A DNA stretch of 41,134 nt, from NCBI RefSeq assembly GCF_000832015.1, contig NZ_JXCJ01000001.1:628241-669374 (forward strand). The letters run 5' to 3'. The notes beneath the pieces were generated by a model. The model saw nothing but the letters and a program-made list of their open reading frames with translations. It had not been told where the DNA came from and did not search any database. The position numbers were made by a program, and so were the translations under genes. Shown here piece by piece: positions 1 through 8,536 of this stretch. Source of the stretch: Gilvimarinus agarilyticus (GTDB lineage: Bacteria > Pseudomonadota > Gammaproteobacteria > Pseudomonadales > Cellvibrionaceae). Every line of letters begins with the position of its first letter. The first letter of the stretch is position 1.

Positions 1-1
1 G

Positions 2-958
2 GTGGTGCTGGGGGCCTTTACCCGCCTTGCAGATGCCGGCCTCGGTTGCCCCGATTGGCCCGGTTGCTATGGCCACTTAACCTGGCCCACCACAGATGAA
101 CACGTGGAAGCGGCCGAAGCGCTGTTCCCCGAGGCGCCGGTCGAGCACGATAAAACCTGGCCCGAGATGGTGCACCGCCACTTTGCCGGCACCCTGGGTT
201 TATTGATTTTGGCCATAACCATCATTACCTGGCGCCGCGCTGCTAAAACCGGCGAGCCTTTGCCGCGTATGCACACCCTAGGGTTACTGCTGTTGGTGAT
301 TGTGCAGGCGGCGTTTGGAATGTGGACGGTGACGCTAAAGCTTTGGCCACAGGTGGTCACCGCGCATTTACTGGGTGGGTTTGCCACCTTGAGTATGTTG
401 TGGTTGTTGGTGCAACGGTTGGGGCAGCGGCAGTGGTCTGTACCGGCCGAGGTTTTCTCACGTCTGCGAAACGTGCGGCCGCTCGCCCTGCTGGTTATGT
501 TGTTTGTTATTGTACAAATCGCTCTGGGTGGCTGGACTAGTTCAAACTACGCAGCGCTTGCCTGCACCGATTTTCCAACTTGCCACGGCGAGTGGTGGCC
601 GGCCATGGACGTAGCGCGGGGCTTTAATTTAGCCCAAAGCATCGGCCCCAACTATTTGGGCGGCTTGCTTGAGGGCGAGGCGCGTACCGCGATTCATGTG
701 GCCCACCGGTTAGGCGCACTGGTGGTTAGTATCAGTGTTGTATTGTTAGCGGTACGACTGTTGCAAATCGGCAGCGTGTGCACGGCGTTAGGCTATACCC
801 TGCTGGGCGTGCTTTTATTGCAGGTGAGCTTAGGCATCACGAATGTGCTGGCACATCTGCCGCTGGCGGTGGCCGTAGCCCACAATGCGGGAGGGGCATT
901 GCTGTTATTGGTACTGGTGACCTTGACGCATAGGCTTTATACAGCGCAAAGTAACTAA
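2..958 (+). CDS. ctaA: Haem A synthase CtaA/Cox15, 5' truncated by window edge
   Basis: Converts haem O to haem A in the inner membrane for aa3-type cytochrome c oxidase. The reading frame is open from the first bases, and the visible protein starts inside the first conserved block (GAFTRLADAGLGCPDWPGC), so the N-terminus and first membrane segment lie upstream of the window; the GTG at base 2 is not the real start. Conserved membrane histidines are visible in MVHRHFAGTLG, TAHLLGG, HVAHRLG and AVAHNAGG, matching the four haem-ligand histidine regions of the family. A second Cys pair (ALACTDFPTC) is the second extracytoplasmic loop. cyoE follows after 69 bp and then sco, a typical oxidase-assembly order. 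Family assignment is confident; only the 5' end is unknown. Confidence 0.93.
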   Translation: MVLGAFTRLADAGLGCPDWPGCYGHLTWPTTDEHVEAAEALFPEAPVEHDKTWPEMVHRHFAGTLGLLILAITIITWRRAAKTGEPLPRMHTLGLLLLVIVQAAFGMWTVTLKLWPQVVTAHLLGGFATLSMLWLLVQRLGQRQWSVPAEVFSRLRNVRPLALLVMLFVIVQIALGGWTSSNYAALACTDFPTCHGEWWPAMDVARGFNLAQSIGPNYLGGLLEGEARTAIHVAHRLGALVVSISVVLLAVRLLQIGSVCTALGYTLLGVLLLQVSLGITNVLAHLPLAVAVAHNAGGALLLLVLVTLTHRLYTAQSN

Positions 959-1027
959 CAGATAGGCGGCACGCACCACTGCAGTTGGTGCACAAGCGAG
1001 TAAACATAACAAACAAGCGGTAGCCTT

Positions 1028-1939
1028 ATGACCCAAACACAGACACAAGCAGCACACGGCTCGGCGAGTTGGCGCGATTACTACGAGCTGACCAAGCCGC
1101 GCGTGGTTATGCTGATGATATTAACCTCGGTGATTGGCATGTTACTGGCTGTGCCCGGTATGGTGCCACTCGACGTGCTTATTATTGGCAACCTGGGTAT
1201 CGCACTGTGTGCGGGCTCCGCCGCGGCGGTAAATCATCTGGTGGATCGCGGCATCGATAAAAAAATGGCGCGCACCCACAACCGGCCCATTGCCAAGGGC
1301 CGGTTGGAGCCAATTCAAGCGGCCATGTTTGCACTGATAATTGGCGCTATTGGCCTGACGCTATTGGTGGTGTTTATCAATACGCTTACGGCGGTGCTAA
1401 CACTGGTATCGTTGCTGGGCTATGCGGTGGTCTATACCCTGTTTTTAAAACGCGCTACTCCGCAAAATATTGTTATTGGCGGCATTGCCGGGGCGGCTCC
1501 GCCACTTCTGGGGTGGACAGCTGTTACCGGCACCCTGGATGGCCACGCTTTATTGCTGGTGCTGATTATTTTTGCCTGGACGCCGCCGCATTTTTGGGCG
1601 CTGGCCGTACACCGTAAAGACGAATACGCCAAAGCCGATATCCCGATGCTGCCGGTTACTCACGGTGAGCAATACACTAAGCTTCACATATTTTTGTACA
1701 CCATCATTATGGTGTTGGTCACCGTGCTGCCTTTTGCTACGGGCATGATGAACTGGCTCTACCTCATCGGTGCGTTGGTGCTGGGCGCCGGGTTTATTTA
1801 CTGGTCGTTAATGATGCTGTTCAGTAAGCGCGAAGGCGTGGGTATGGATACCTTTAAGTATTCAATCATTTATTTGATGGCGCTGTTTGTGGTGATGTTG
1901 CTCGACCACTACCTGATGCCGGTAACCCACCCGTTTTAA
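1028..1939 (+). CDS. cyoE: Protohaem IX farnesyltransferase (haem O synthase)
   Basis: UbiA-family membrane prenyltransferase that farnesylates protohaem to haem O, the substrate of the CtaA encoded just upstream. It is 303 aa, the usual length. The first Asp-rich motif is at residues 69-77 (NHLVDRGID) followed by KKMARTHNRP; the second is the DEYAKADIPMLP loop near residues 198-209. Seven to nine hydrophobic segments are evident. Its stop codon overlaps the AAGGA ribosome site of sco, so the two are translationally adjacent. It could be named ctaB; the choice of symbol is conventional. Confidence 0.95.
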   Translation: MTQTQTQAAHGSASWRDYYELTKPRVVMLMILTSVIGMLLAVPGMVPLDVLIIGNLGIALCAGSAAAVNHLVDRGIDKKMARTHNRPIAKGRLEPIQAAMFALIIGAIGLTLLVVFINTLTAVLTLVSLLGYAVVYTLFLKRATPQNIVIGGIAGAAPPLLGWTAVTGTLDGHALLLVLIIFAWTPPHFWALAVHRKDEYAKADIPMLPVTHGEQYTKLHIFLYTIIMVLVTVLPFATGMMNWLYLIGALVLGAGFIYWSLMMLFSKREGVGMDTFKYSIIYLMALFVVMLLDHYLMPVTHPF

Positions 1940-1948
1940 GGATTACTT

Positions 1949-2611
1949 GTGACCGCATTAGATGCAAAAGCCCAAACACGCCGTGGTATTCGCTTTACCG
2001 TCATCGGCTGTATTGTTTTTATGGTGGTATTGTTAACACTGCTGATTAATAAACTCACCACACCGCGCATTATGTCGGCCGATGAGCTGCGCCTAAACGG
2101 CGCTATCGTGTTTGATACACCGCGCCGCTTTGATGACTTTACCCTGCTTAACCACAAGGGCGAGCCCTTTACCCGCGATGACTTTGTGGGCCAGTGGTCA
2201 CTGGTGTTTTTTGGGTTTACCCACTGCCCCGATATTTGCCCCACCACCATGGCCGAGCTGGATCGTTTAGTCAGTAAACTGCCGGACGATATCGCCGATG
2301 ACACCCAAGTCGTGTTGGTTAGCCTGGACCCCGCCCGCGATACCCCCGATGTTTTATCAGAATACGTGGGCTATTTTGACCCGGAGTTTATTGGTGTTAC
2401 CGGTGACTTTTTAACGTTGCGCCGGTTTGCCAACCAAGTAAACGTGGCTTTCAACAAAGTCACTATTGGCGACGACTATACGGTCGATCACTCGGGTAAT
2501 ATTGTCTTGATCAACCCGCGTGGCGATTACCACGGATTTTTTAAACCGCCCTTTGAGCTCGCCAAGCTTAAAGCCACTTATAGCTCTATCCAGCAGAGCT
2601 TTGAGCACTGA
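1949..2611 (+). CDS. SCO1/SenC/PrrC-family copper chaperone
   Basis: Membrane-anchored thioredoxin-fold protein that delivers copper or reduces the CuA-site cysteines of cytochrome oxidase subunit II. It has an N-terminal membrane anchor (about residues 15-36) and then a periplasmic domain with the copper ligands THCPDICPT (Cys93, Cys97) and a distal histidine in VDHSGN (His181), the expected CxxxC...H set. Start is a GTG, supported by AAGGA overlapping the cyoE stop 7 nt upstream; gap to cyoE is 9 bp. It is the last gene of the ctaA-cyoE-sco operon seen here. The 203 bp after it hold no gene. Confidence 0.93.
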   Translation: MTALDAKAQTRRGIRFTVIGCIVFMVVLLTLLINKLTTPRIMSADELRLNGAIVFDTPRRFDDFTLLNHKGEPFTRDDFVGQWSLVFFGFTHCPDICPTTMAELDRLVSKLPDDIADDTQVVLVSLDPARDTPDVLSEYVGYFDPEFIGVTGDFLTLRRFANQVNVAFNKVTIGDDYTVDHSGNIVLINPRGDYHGFFKPPFELAKLKATYSSIQQSFEH

Positions 2612-2710
2612 TTGCATACCCCGCTATAAACTTCACCGCTTTTTGAACGTAATGTCTGGCCGGCTACTATAACGCCGGCGGGCGTCCTCGTGTTTACAAT
2701 AAGCCTTTTT

Positions 2711-2742
2711 ATATGGAAAATGCTTTGTGCTAGTAAAAATTA
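2711..2742 (+). promoter_or_regulatory. Shared upstream element, copy A (before the GH95 fucosidase)
   Basis: A 32-bp AT-rich block that aligns without gaps to 5294-5325, upstream of the TonB receptor, with 24 of 32 identical bases. The best core is TTTGTGCTAGTAAAAAT here and TTTGCGCTTGTAAAAAT there (15/17). It lies 73 nt before the GH95 start. No convincing -10 hexamer follows at 17 bp in this copy. The likeness is seen directly; a role as operator of a common regulator is inference. Confidence 0.45.
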
Positions 2743-2814
2743 GCGCTTTGGCGAAGCCTCTGGCCGATAACACCGACATAAATAGCGAGGAGGCGGACTT
2801 TCCGTCACAACATC

Positions 2815-5193
2815 ATGGCTCTAAGTACACGACGTAAAGCGGCACTCACTTGTCTTGCATTACTAGCGCTGTCTTTGGTCGGGCGCGTGGCTTTTGCTGC
2901 CCCCGTGCTTTGGTTCAACAGCCCGGCTCATGGCTGGGAGCGCGAGGGCATGCCCATTGGCAATGGCGCCATGGGGGCGGTTATCTTTGGCGGTGTCGAG
3001 CAAGAAGTGCTGCAGCTGAACGAAAAGACCCTGTGGGAGGGTGGGCCAGGCTCCAAACAGGGTTATGACTTTGGCGTGCCCCCCAAAGGTGACCAAGTCG
3101 CGGCACTGAAAAAAGTGCAGGGCATACTGGCAAAACAAGGTCGCATGTCACCGGAGGCTGCGGCTGAGCTGATGGGCCGTGACATCAAAGGGTATGGTAA
3201 TTACCAGAATTTTGGTGAGCTGGAAATTGACATCGCCGGCCAAGGGGAGGTGAGCCAATACCGCCGCGAACTGGATTTGACCCGCGGTATTGCCCGCGTT
3301 AGTTATGCTCGGGGCGGTATCCGCTATAACCGCGAGTACTTTTACAGTTATCCCGATCAAACGTTGGTGGTAAACCTGAGCGCCGACCGAGCTGGTGCCA
3401 TCAGTGTGAAAGCGGCTTTGGATATACCCGACAATCGCAGCGTCACTTTTAGCCGCCAGGATGGCTTGTTAACGGTGCAGGGCGCGCTGCATGATAACGG
3501 CCTTATCTATGAGGGGCAGTTGGTTGTGCGGGCTACAGGCGCCGAGGTAGGGCAAGGCAAAGGCAACAATAGCCTCAGCGTACAAAACGCCGACAGCGTG
3601 ACCTTACTGTTTAGCGCTGCCACCAATTACCGCCAGCAATATCCGGATTATCGCGGGGAGCACCCGCACCGCGCGCTCAGCCAAACGGTAAATGCCGCGC
3701 TAAGCAAAACCTTGACGCAGTTGCGCGACGCCCACCTTGAAGATTATCAGGCGCTGTTTAGCCGCGTTAGTTTGGATATTGGCCAGATAGCGCCCAATGT
3801 CCCGACGCCGGAGTTGCTCGCCCAGTACGGTAAAGGCGATGCCGCGTTAGACCGGACGCTGGAGGCGCTGTATTTTCAGTTTGGCCGCTATTTGTTGATC
3901 AGCTCCTCGCGCGCCGGCAGTTTACCGGCCAATTTGCAGGGGGTTTGGAATCACTCCAACACGCCGCCCTGGAACGCGGACTATCACGTCAACATTAACC
4001 TGCAAATGAATTACTGGCCGGCGTTGGTGACTAATCTCGCTGAAACCGCGACGCCGTTGTATGACTTTGTCGATTCGTTAGTCGAGCCGGGCCGGGTGTC
4101 GGCGCAAAAGCTGGTAGGCGCCAAGGGCTGGACGCTATTTCTGAACACCAATATTTACGGTTTTACTGGCGTCATCGCCTGGCCTACGGCGTTTTGGCAG
4201 CCCGAGTCGGCCGCCTGGCTGATGCAGCACTACTACGAGCACTACCTGTTTACCGGTGATGAGGCGTTTCTCGCCGAGCGCGCCTACCCAATTATGAAGC
4301 AAGCCGCGCAGTTTTGGCTCGATGCGCTGGTGCAGGACGACGACTCGTTGGTCGTAAGCCCGAGCTTCTCTCCCGAGCACGGCGATTTTACCGTAGCCGC
4401 CGCCATGAGCCAGCAAATCGTGACCGAGTTATTTAGCAACACCCGCGCCGCGGCGCTCAAGTTAGATGACGGCGGGTTTGCCGGCAAGTTAACAGCGGCT
4501 CTGGCCAAGCTCGAGCCCGGCCTGCGTATTGGTAGCTGGGGTCAGCTGCAAGAATGGCGTGTGGATCTGGACGATAAAACCAGCCAGCACCGGCATGTTT
4601 CGCAGCTTTACGCGCTGCATCCGGGGCGAGTGATTAGCCCCGCGCAAACGCCCACGCTGGCCGAGGCCGCCAAAGTAACCCTTAATGCCCGTGGCGATGG
4701 CGGTACTGGTTGGTCGCAAGCCTGGAAGATCAACTTTTGGGCGCGCCTGCTGGATGGCGATCGCGCTCATAAAGTGCTGGGTGAACAATTTAAGCGCAGC
4801 ACACTGCCTAACTTGTGGGACAACCACCCACCGTTTCAAATTGATGGCAACTTTGGCGCTACCGCCGGTATCGCCGAGATGCTGCTACAAAGTCACGCCG
4901 GTCATATAGCCTTGTTGCCGGCACTGCCAAACCACTGGCCCAAGGGCCGGGTAAAAGGTTTGCGTGCGCGTGGCGGTTTAACGGTGGATATACATTGGCG
5001 CGACGGCGCGTTAACCCAAGCAACGCTACGGGCTGATCAAACCGGTGAGTTTGCCTTGCCGGCCGGCAATTACCAACTTACCCGCGCGGATACCGGCCAG
5101 GCATTAGCGCTTAAGCCGCGCGATGGCCTCGTGCATTTTGTGCTGGCAGGCGGGCAGCGGTATCACCTGACGCCAATCTCATCTAAGCCCTAA
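2815..5193 (+). CDS. Secreted GH95 alpha-L-fucosidase
   Basis: Glycoside hydrolase family 95 enzyme, an inverting alpha-L-fucosidase (family members include 1,2-alpha-L-fucosidase and some alpha-L-galactosidases) that would release fucose from glycans. It is 792 aa with a signal peptide ending near AFA-AP (about residue 29), so it acts in the periplasm or outside. The N-terminal beta-domain begins with the family block [13 protein letters not shown]; the central (alpha/alpha)6 barrel holds the catalytic set known from Bifidobacterium AfcA: Asn393 and Asn395 ([11 protein letters not shown]), Glu521 (SPEHG, proposed acid) and Asp677 (IDGNFGA). The C-terminal beta-sandwich starts near residue 700. 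Preceded by AGCGAGGAGG about 20 nt before the ATG, an unusually long spacing, so the start is probable rather than certain. Stands before a TonB receptor with a shared upstream element. Confidence 0.9.
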   Translation: MALSTRRKAALTCLALLALSLVGRVAFAAPVLWFNSPAHGWEREGMPIGNGAMGAVIFGGVEQEVLQLNEKTLWEGGPGSKQGYDFGVPPKGDQVAALKKVQGILAKQGRMSPEAAAELMGRDIKGYGNYQNFGELEIDIAGQGEVSQYRRELDLTRGIARVSYARGGIRYNREYFYSYPDQTLVVNLSADRAGAISVKAALDIPDNRSVTFSRQDGLLTVQGALHDNGLIYEGQLVVRATGAEVGQGKGNNSLSVQNADSVTLLFSAATNYRQQYPDYRGEHPHRALSQTVNAALSKTLTQLRDAHLEDYQALFSRVSLDIGQIAPNVPTPELLAQYGKGDAALDRTLEALYFQFGRYLLISSSRAGSLPANLQGVWNHSNTPPWNADYHVNINLQMNYWPALVTNLAETATPLYDFVDSLVEPGRVSAQKLVGAKGWTLFLNTNIYGFTGVIAWPTAFWQPESAAWLMQHYYEHYLFTGDEAFLAERAYPIMKQAAQFWLDALVQDDDSLVVSPSFSPEHGDFTVAAAMSQQIVTELFSNTRAAALKLDDGGFAGKLTAALAKLEPGLRIGSWGQLQEWRVDLDDKTSQHRHVSQLYALHPGRVISPAQTPTLAEAAKVTLNARGDGGTGWSQAWKINFWARLLDGDRAHKVLGEQFKRSTLPNLWDNHPPFQIDGNFGATAGIAEMLLQSHAGHIALLPALPNHWPKGRVKGLRARGGLTVDIHWRDGALTQATLRADQTGEFALPAGNYQLTRADTGQALALKPRDGLVHFVLAGGQRYHLTPISSKP

Positions 5194-5235
5194 TCGCCTT
5201 CCGCTGGCTTAAGGGGGCCGCAAAGCTCCCGCCAT

Positions 5236-5268
5236 TTGCCACCTAAGCCCATTGGGTGGCAATCGTTT
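5236..5268 (+). terminator. Terminator after GH95 gene
   Basis: Perfect 8-bp inverted repeat TTGCCACC / GGTGGCAA (5236-5243 and 5255-5262) with an 11-nt loop, followed by TCGTTTTA. It lies 42 nt after the fucosidase stop. A short T-run makes it a moderate Rho-independent candidate; it separates the fucosidase from the TonB receptor transcript. Confidence 0.5.
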
Positions 5269-5288
5269 TAATGACTGACGCCACCTGG

Positions 5289-5336
5289 TTTTTACATAGA
5301 AAAATATTTGCGCTTGTAAAAATAATGGGTTATAAA
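5289..5336 (+). promoter_or_regulatory. TonB-receptor promoter with shared element, copy B
   Basis: Contains copy B of the 32-bp element (5294-5325). An 8-bp inverted repeat, TTTTTACA / TGTAAAAA (5289-5296 and 5315-5322), frames it. A plausible promoter overlaps: -35 TTGCGC at 5308-5313 (weak, 3/6), 17-bp spacer, -10 TATAAA at 5331-5336. A leader of about 145 nt would follow, with a possible hairpin (GCGGTG 5373-5378 with CACCGC 5396-5401, enclosing GGGC/GCCC). Operator function is inferred from the overlap with the -35 box and the match to copy A. Confidence 0.5.
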
Positions 5337-5486
5337 GCAATCATATATAAAAGTAGTTTTGGTGTTATGCGTGCGGTGGGCAAAGCCCTATTGTTCACCG
5401 CTTGTCATTGTTTTGCATAACGCCAATCGCAACAGTCTGATAAATGGCGGCGGCCAGCCGCACGATAATAAAAGAGGAGTGCTCAC

Positions 5487-8450
5487 GTGATAGATGCTAA
5501 CCCACAGCAAATTTTTGGTGCCCAGCGATTTGTTAAAACCAGTGTTTCGGCGGCGGTATTAACCGCGCTCGGTGTAGTTGCCCCGGTTATGGCGCAAACG
5601 GATGACAATAGCGCCGAGCAAGCAGCACTGGAAGAAATCGTCGTCACCGGCCAGCGCGCCAGTATTGAATCTGCCCAGGCGATAAAACGCGACTCTGAAG
5701 TGGTGATGGACTCTATCACCGCCGTTGATATTGGCGCATTGCCTGATCGCTCGGTGGCCGAGGCACTGCAGCGCGTACCGGGTGTGCAATTGCAGCGCAC
5801 CAACGACGCCCGCGATCCGGCCCGTCTGGCGGCCGAGGGGGGCGATGTATTTGTACGTGGTCTCAACTGGGTGCGCACAGAACTTAACGGGCGCGATATT
5901 TTCTCGGCGTCCAATGGTCGCTCACTGGGGTTTGAAGATGTATCGGCCGATCTGATGGCGGGCGTGGATGTCTATAAAGCCCCCACCGCCGATATGATCG
6001 AAGGCGGTATTGGTGGCACGGTTAACCTGCGCACGCGCAAGCCCTTTGACTCCGACGATATGGTGGCAGCGGCCTCGGCTGACTACAACTACGCCGAGCT
6101 ATACGAAGAGGGCTTCCCTTCATTTAACGGTTTATTTAGCAATCGCTGGGACACCGCCATTGGTGAAGTCGGGTTTTTAGTGTCGGCCAGTGTCGCCGAG
6201 ATTGGTAACCGCACTGACAGTGTTCAAACCAGTCGATACATAGGCTACGACGCTGATGGCAATGCAACCAGTGCCGATGGCAACCCGGCCCAATACTATA
6301 TGCCCAACGTGCTCGGTTTCCGGCGCATCGACTGGGAGCAAGATCGTGACTCTTATTCGGCTGCCTTGCAGTGGGCGCCAAGTGACAAGCTGGAAGTCAC
6401 TTTACAAGCTATTCAATCATCTACCTACGCAGAAGACATCGAGCGCAATACAGGTATAGGCGGAGATTTTGGTGGTGATATAACACCAAACACGGGCGAT
6501 TATAACTACGATGATAAAGGTTTCATAACGGGCGGCACCCTCTACAACGCCGGTATTAGCAACAACACCCGTCTTGGTAAGCGCGATGCAGAGACCACTG
6601 ACTACTCGTTAGCGTTTGAGTATGCGCCCAATGAAAACTGGACTGTGTCGGGGGATTTGCAATATGTCGAGTCCGCTACCGATGTGGAAAGCAGTACCTT
6701 CTTTACCCAGTTAGCGGGTGAAGAACGCGGGCCTTCTTCTAACTCCAATGTCGAAGTTGATTTTGCTTTTGGAGGTGTTCCTAGTATCGACATTAGCGCC
6801 GATGAACGTCAGGCGATGCAAGGCGCTTATTGGTGGGGCGCCGCCATGGATCATATTCAGGATAATGATGCTGATTCACTGGCGGGGCGTGTGGACGTAG
6901 ATTACCACTTCACCGACAGCGATTTTATGCGCAGCGTCTCGGTTGGGGTGCGCCGCTCAGACCGTGAGGCCATCACCCGTCAGTCGGGTTATAACTGGTC
7001 GTTGCTCAACAACCAGTTCTGGGGTGGGGCACCTACACCAGAAGATATTGTTTATCTGGACCAAGACACACAAGATGGTACTGAGCTTTACACCTTTGAT
7101 AACTTTTACGGTGGCGATGTCACCGTACCTGGTGTGGGTTGGTTTCCGACATACGGATTAGTTTCAGATCGTGACGCTGCTTATGAGCAGCTCGCAGATG
7201 TGCAAAGAGCCGGTTGGGGTTGGGTGCCGTTGGACCCAGAAACCGCGTACGACTTAGATCCTCGTGGGGATAATGTGAGCGCCGGGATTAACAACCAGAA
7301 CGAAGTTAACACGGCCGCTTATGTGATGGCGCGTTTTGGCGACGATGCCGGAGATTTGTTCGGCATCCCGTTTGACGGCAACGTCGGTGTGCGCTTTGTA
7401 GAGACTGAGCTCACTGCGCGTGGACGCTCGGCAGCCGGTGGGGCGGGTGACGCCTGTACAACAACCTCCCCTGATTGCGAAGGCACCCAAGCTTTTGCGG
7501 ACGCTTACAACGCCTTGTACGGTGAATACGCCGATTACGAACACAGCTATACTAATGTGTTGCCTAGCTTAAACTTACGTTTCTCGTTAACGGATGAGTT
7601 GCAAATGCGTTTTGGCTTGTCGCGTGCAATGGTGCGCCCGAGCTTTACTCAAACGCAGCCCTACACCACTCTGGGCTTTGATTTCTTGGGTAACACCCTC
7701 AACCCTGAAACCACTTACGATGGCACGGGTACGGGGGGTAACTATCAGCTGGAGCCCACGATTTCAGATCAGATTGACCTAAGCTTGGAGTACTACTTCG
7801 GCAATGCCAACAGTATTACTCTGGCACTGTTCCATAAAGACATTGAAGACTATATTGGCACTACCACGCAGCTTGAAAGCATCAGTGAGGGTGGGCAAAC
7901 CTACGACTTTGAAGTGACCCGCCAGGTGAATGCCGCCGAAGGCAAGCTGCAGGGCGCCGAGCTTGCCTACCAGCAGTTCTTTGATATGTTGCCAAGCCCC
8001 TTTGACGGCCTTGGTTTTCAAGCTAATTACACCTTCATCGACAACGAAGGCGGTATGAATCAGGCGGTGAACATCTTTGAAGCTCCACAGGTAGAAGGCT
8101 CTACTGACGAGTCGCTGCCCATCGAAGGTATTTCGGACAACAGCTACAACCTTACCCTGATGTACGAAAAGTACGATGTCTCGGCCCGTTTAGCCTACAA
8201 CTGGCGCGAGCGCTATTTGTTGACCACCTCGGCCGCCAATATCAATCGCCCGGTTTGGTTTGACGACTACGGTCAGTTAGATGGCTCGGTGTTTTACAAC
8301 ATTAATGACAACGTCAAAGTGGGCATGCAAGTGACCAACTTAACGGCCGAGTCTACCAAGCTGGAGGTCGGTGATACACAAATCGCCGGTGACTACAGCT
8401 GGACTCAGGGCGATCGCCGCGTTGCCTTGGTGTTGCGCACTCAGTTTTAA
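5487..8450 (+). CDS. TonB-dependent receptor, Xanthomonas-Caulobacter glycan type
   Basis: Outer-membrane transporter of 987 aa that would import a ligand using TonB energy. Signal peptide ends at VMAQ (about residue 36); a TonB box-like EEIVVTGQRAS follows, then the plug domain (about 60-180) with LPDRSVAEALQRVPGV, the VFVRGL block and the plug end IGGTVNLRTRKPF. The remainder is a 22-strand barrel ending in an aromatic residue (LRTQF). The combination fits the TIGR01782-type family, often glycan-linked and often next to tryptophan-halogenase-like proteins, as here. Start GTG is supported by AGAGGAG at 5473-5479. With GH95 upstream the likely cargo is a fucose-containing oligosaccharide, but the substrate is not readable from sequence. 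Confidence 0.92.
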   Translation: MIDANPQQIFGAQRFVKTSVSAAVLTALGVVAPVMAQTDDNSAEQAALEEIVVTGQRASIESAQAIKRDSEVVMDSITAVDIGALPDRSVAEALQRVPGVQLQRTNDARDPARLAAEGGDVFVRGLNWVRTELNGRDIFSASNGRSLGFEDVSADLMAGVDVYKAPTADMIEGGIGGTVNLRTRKPFDSDDMVAAASADYNYAELYEEGFPSFNGLFSNRWDTAIGEVGFLVSASVAEIGNRTDSVQTSRYIGYDADGNATSADGNPAQYYMPNVLGFRRIDWEQDRDSYSAALQWAPSDKLEVTLQAIQSSTYAEDIERNTGIGGDFGGDITPNTGDYNYDDKGFITGGTLYNAGISNNTRLGKRDAETTDYSLAFEYAPNENWTVSGDLQYVESATDVESSTFFTQLAGEERGPSSNSNVEVDFAFGGVPSIDISADERQAMQGAYWWGAAMDHIQDNDADSLAGRVDVDYHFTDSDFMRSVSVGVRRSDREAITRQSGYNWSLLNNQFWGGAPTPEDIVYLDQDTQDGTELYTFDNFYGGDVTVPGVGWFPTYGLVSDRDAAYEQLADVQRAGWGWVPLDPETAYDLDPRGDNVSAGINNQNEVNTAAYVMARFGDDAGDLFGIPFDGNVGVRFVETELTARGRSAAGGAGDACTTTSPDCEGTQAFADAYNALYGEYADYEHSYTNVLPSLNLRFSLTDELQMRFGLSRAMVRPSFTQTQPYTTLGFDFLGNTLNPETTYDGTGTGGNYQLEPTISDQIDLSLEYYFGNANSITLALFHKDIEDYIGTTTQLESISEGGQTYDFEVTRQVNAAEGKLQGAELAYQQFFDMLPSPFDGLGFQANYTFIDNEGGMNQAVNIFEAPQVEGSTDESLPIEGISDNSYNLTLMYEKYDVSARLAYNWRERYLLTTSAANINRPVWFDDYGQLDGSVFYNINDNVKVGMQVTNLTAESTKLEVGDTQIAGDYSWTQGDRRVALVLRTQF

Positions 8451-8460
8451 GTGGCCTTTG

Positions 8461-8494
8461 GGTGCTCCTGGCTTGTGCCGGGGGCACCTTTTTT
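8461..8494 (+). terminator. Strong terminator between TonB receptor and halogenase
   Basis: A 12-bp stem (GGTGCTCCTGGC with GCCGGGGGCACC, two G-U pairs) closes a TTGT loop and is followed by six T. It starts 11 nt after the receptor stop and ends 42 nt before the halogenase ATG. It should limit read-through, so the halogenase needs leakage or its own promoter. It also shows that a halogenase start near 8462 would be wrong. Confidence 0.85.
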
Positions 8495-8536
8495 GGTTCA
8501 CTTAAGCGGTGTTTCGAATTCCACTCTGCGGCCTTC

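Noticed and set aside
5371-5401. Riboswitch in the TonB-receptor leader
   Set aside because: Only a simple hairpin is visible; no cobalamin, TPP or other conserved riboswitch core could be recognised.
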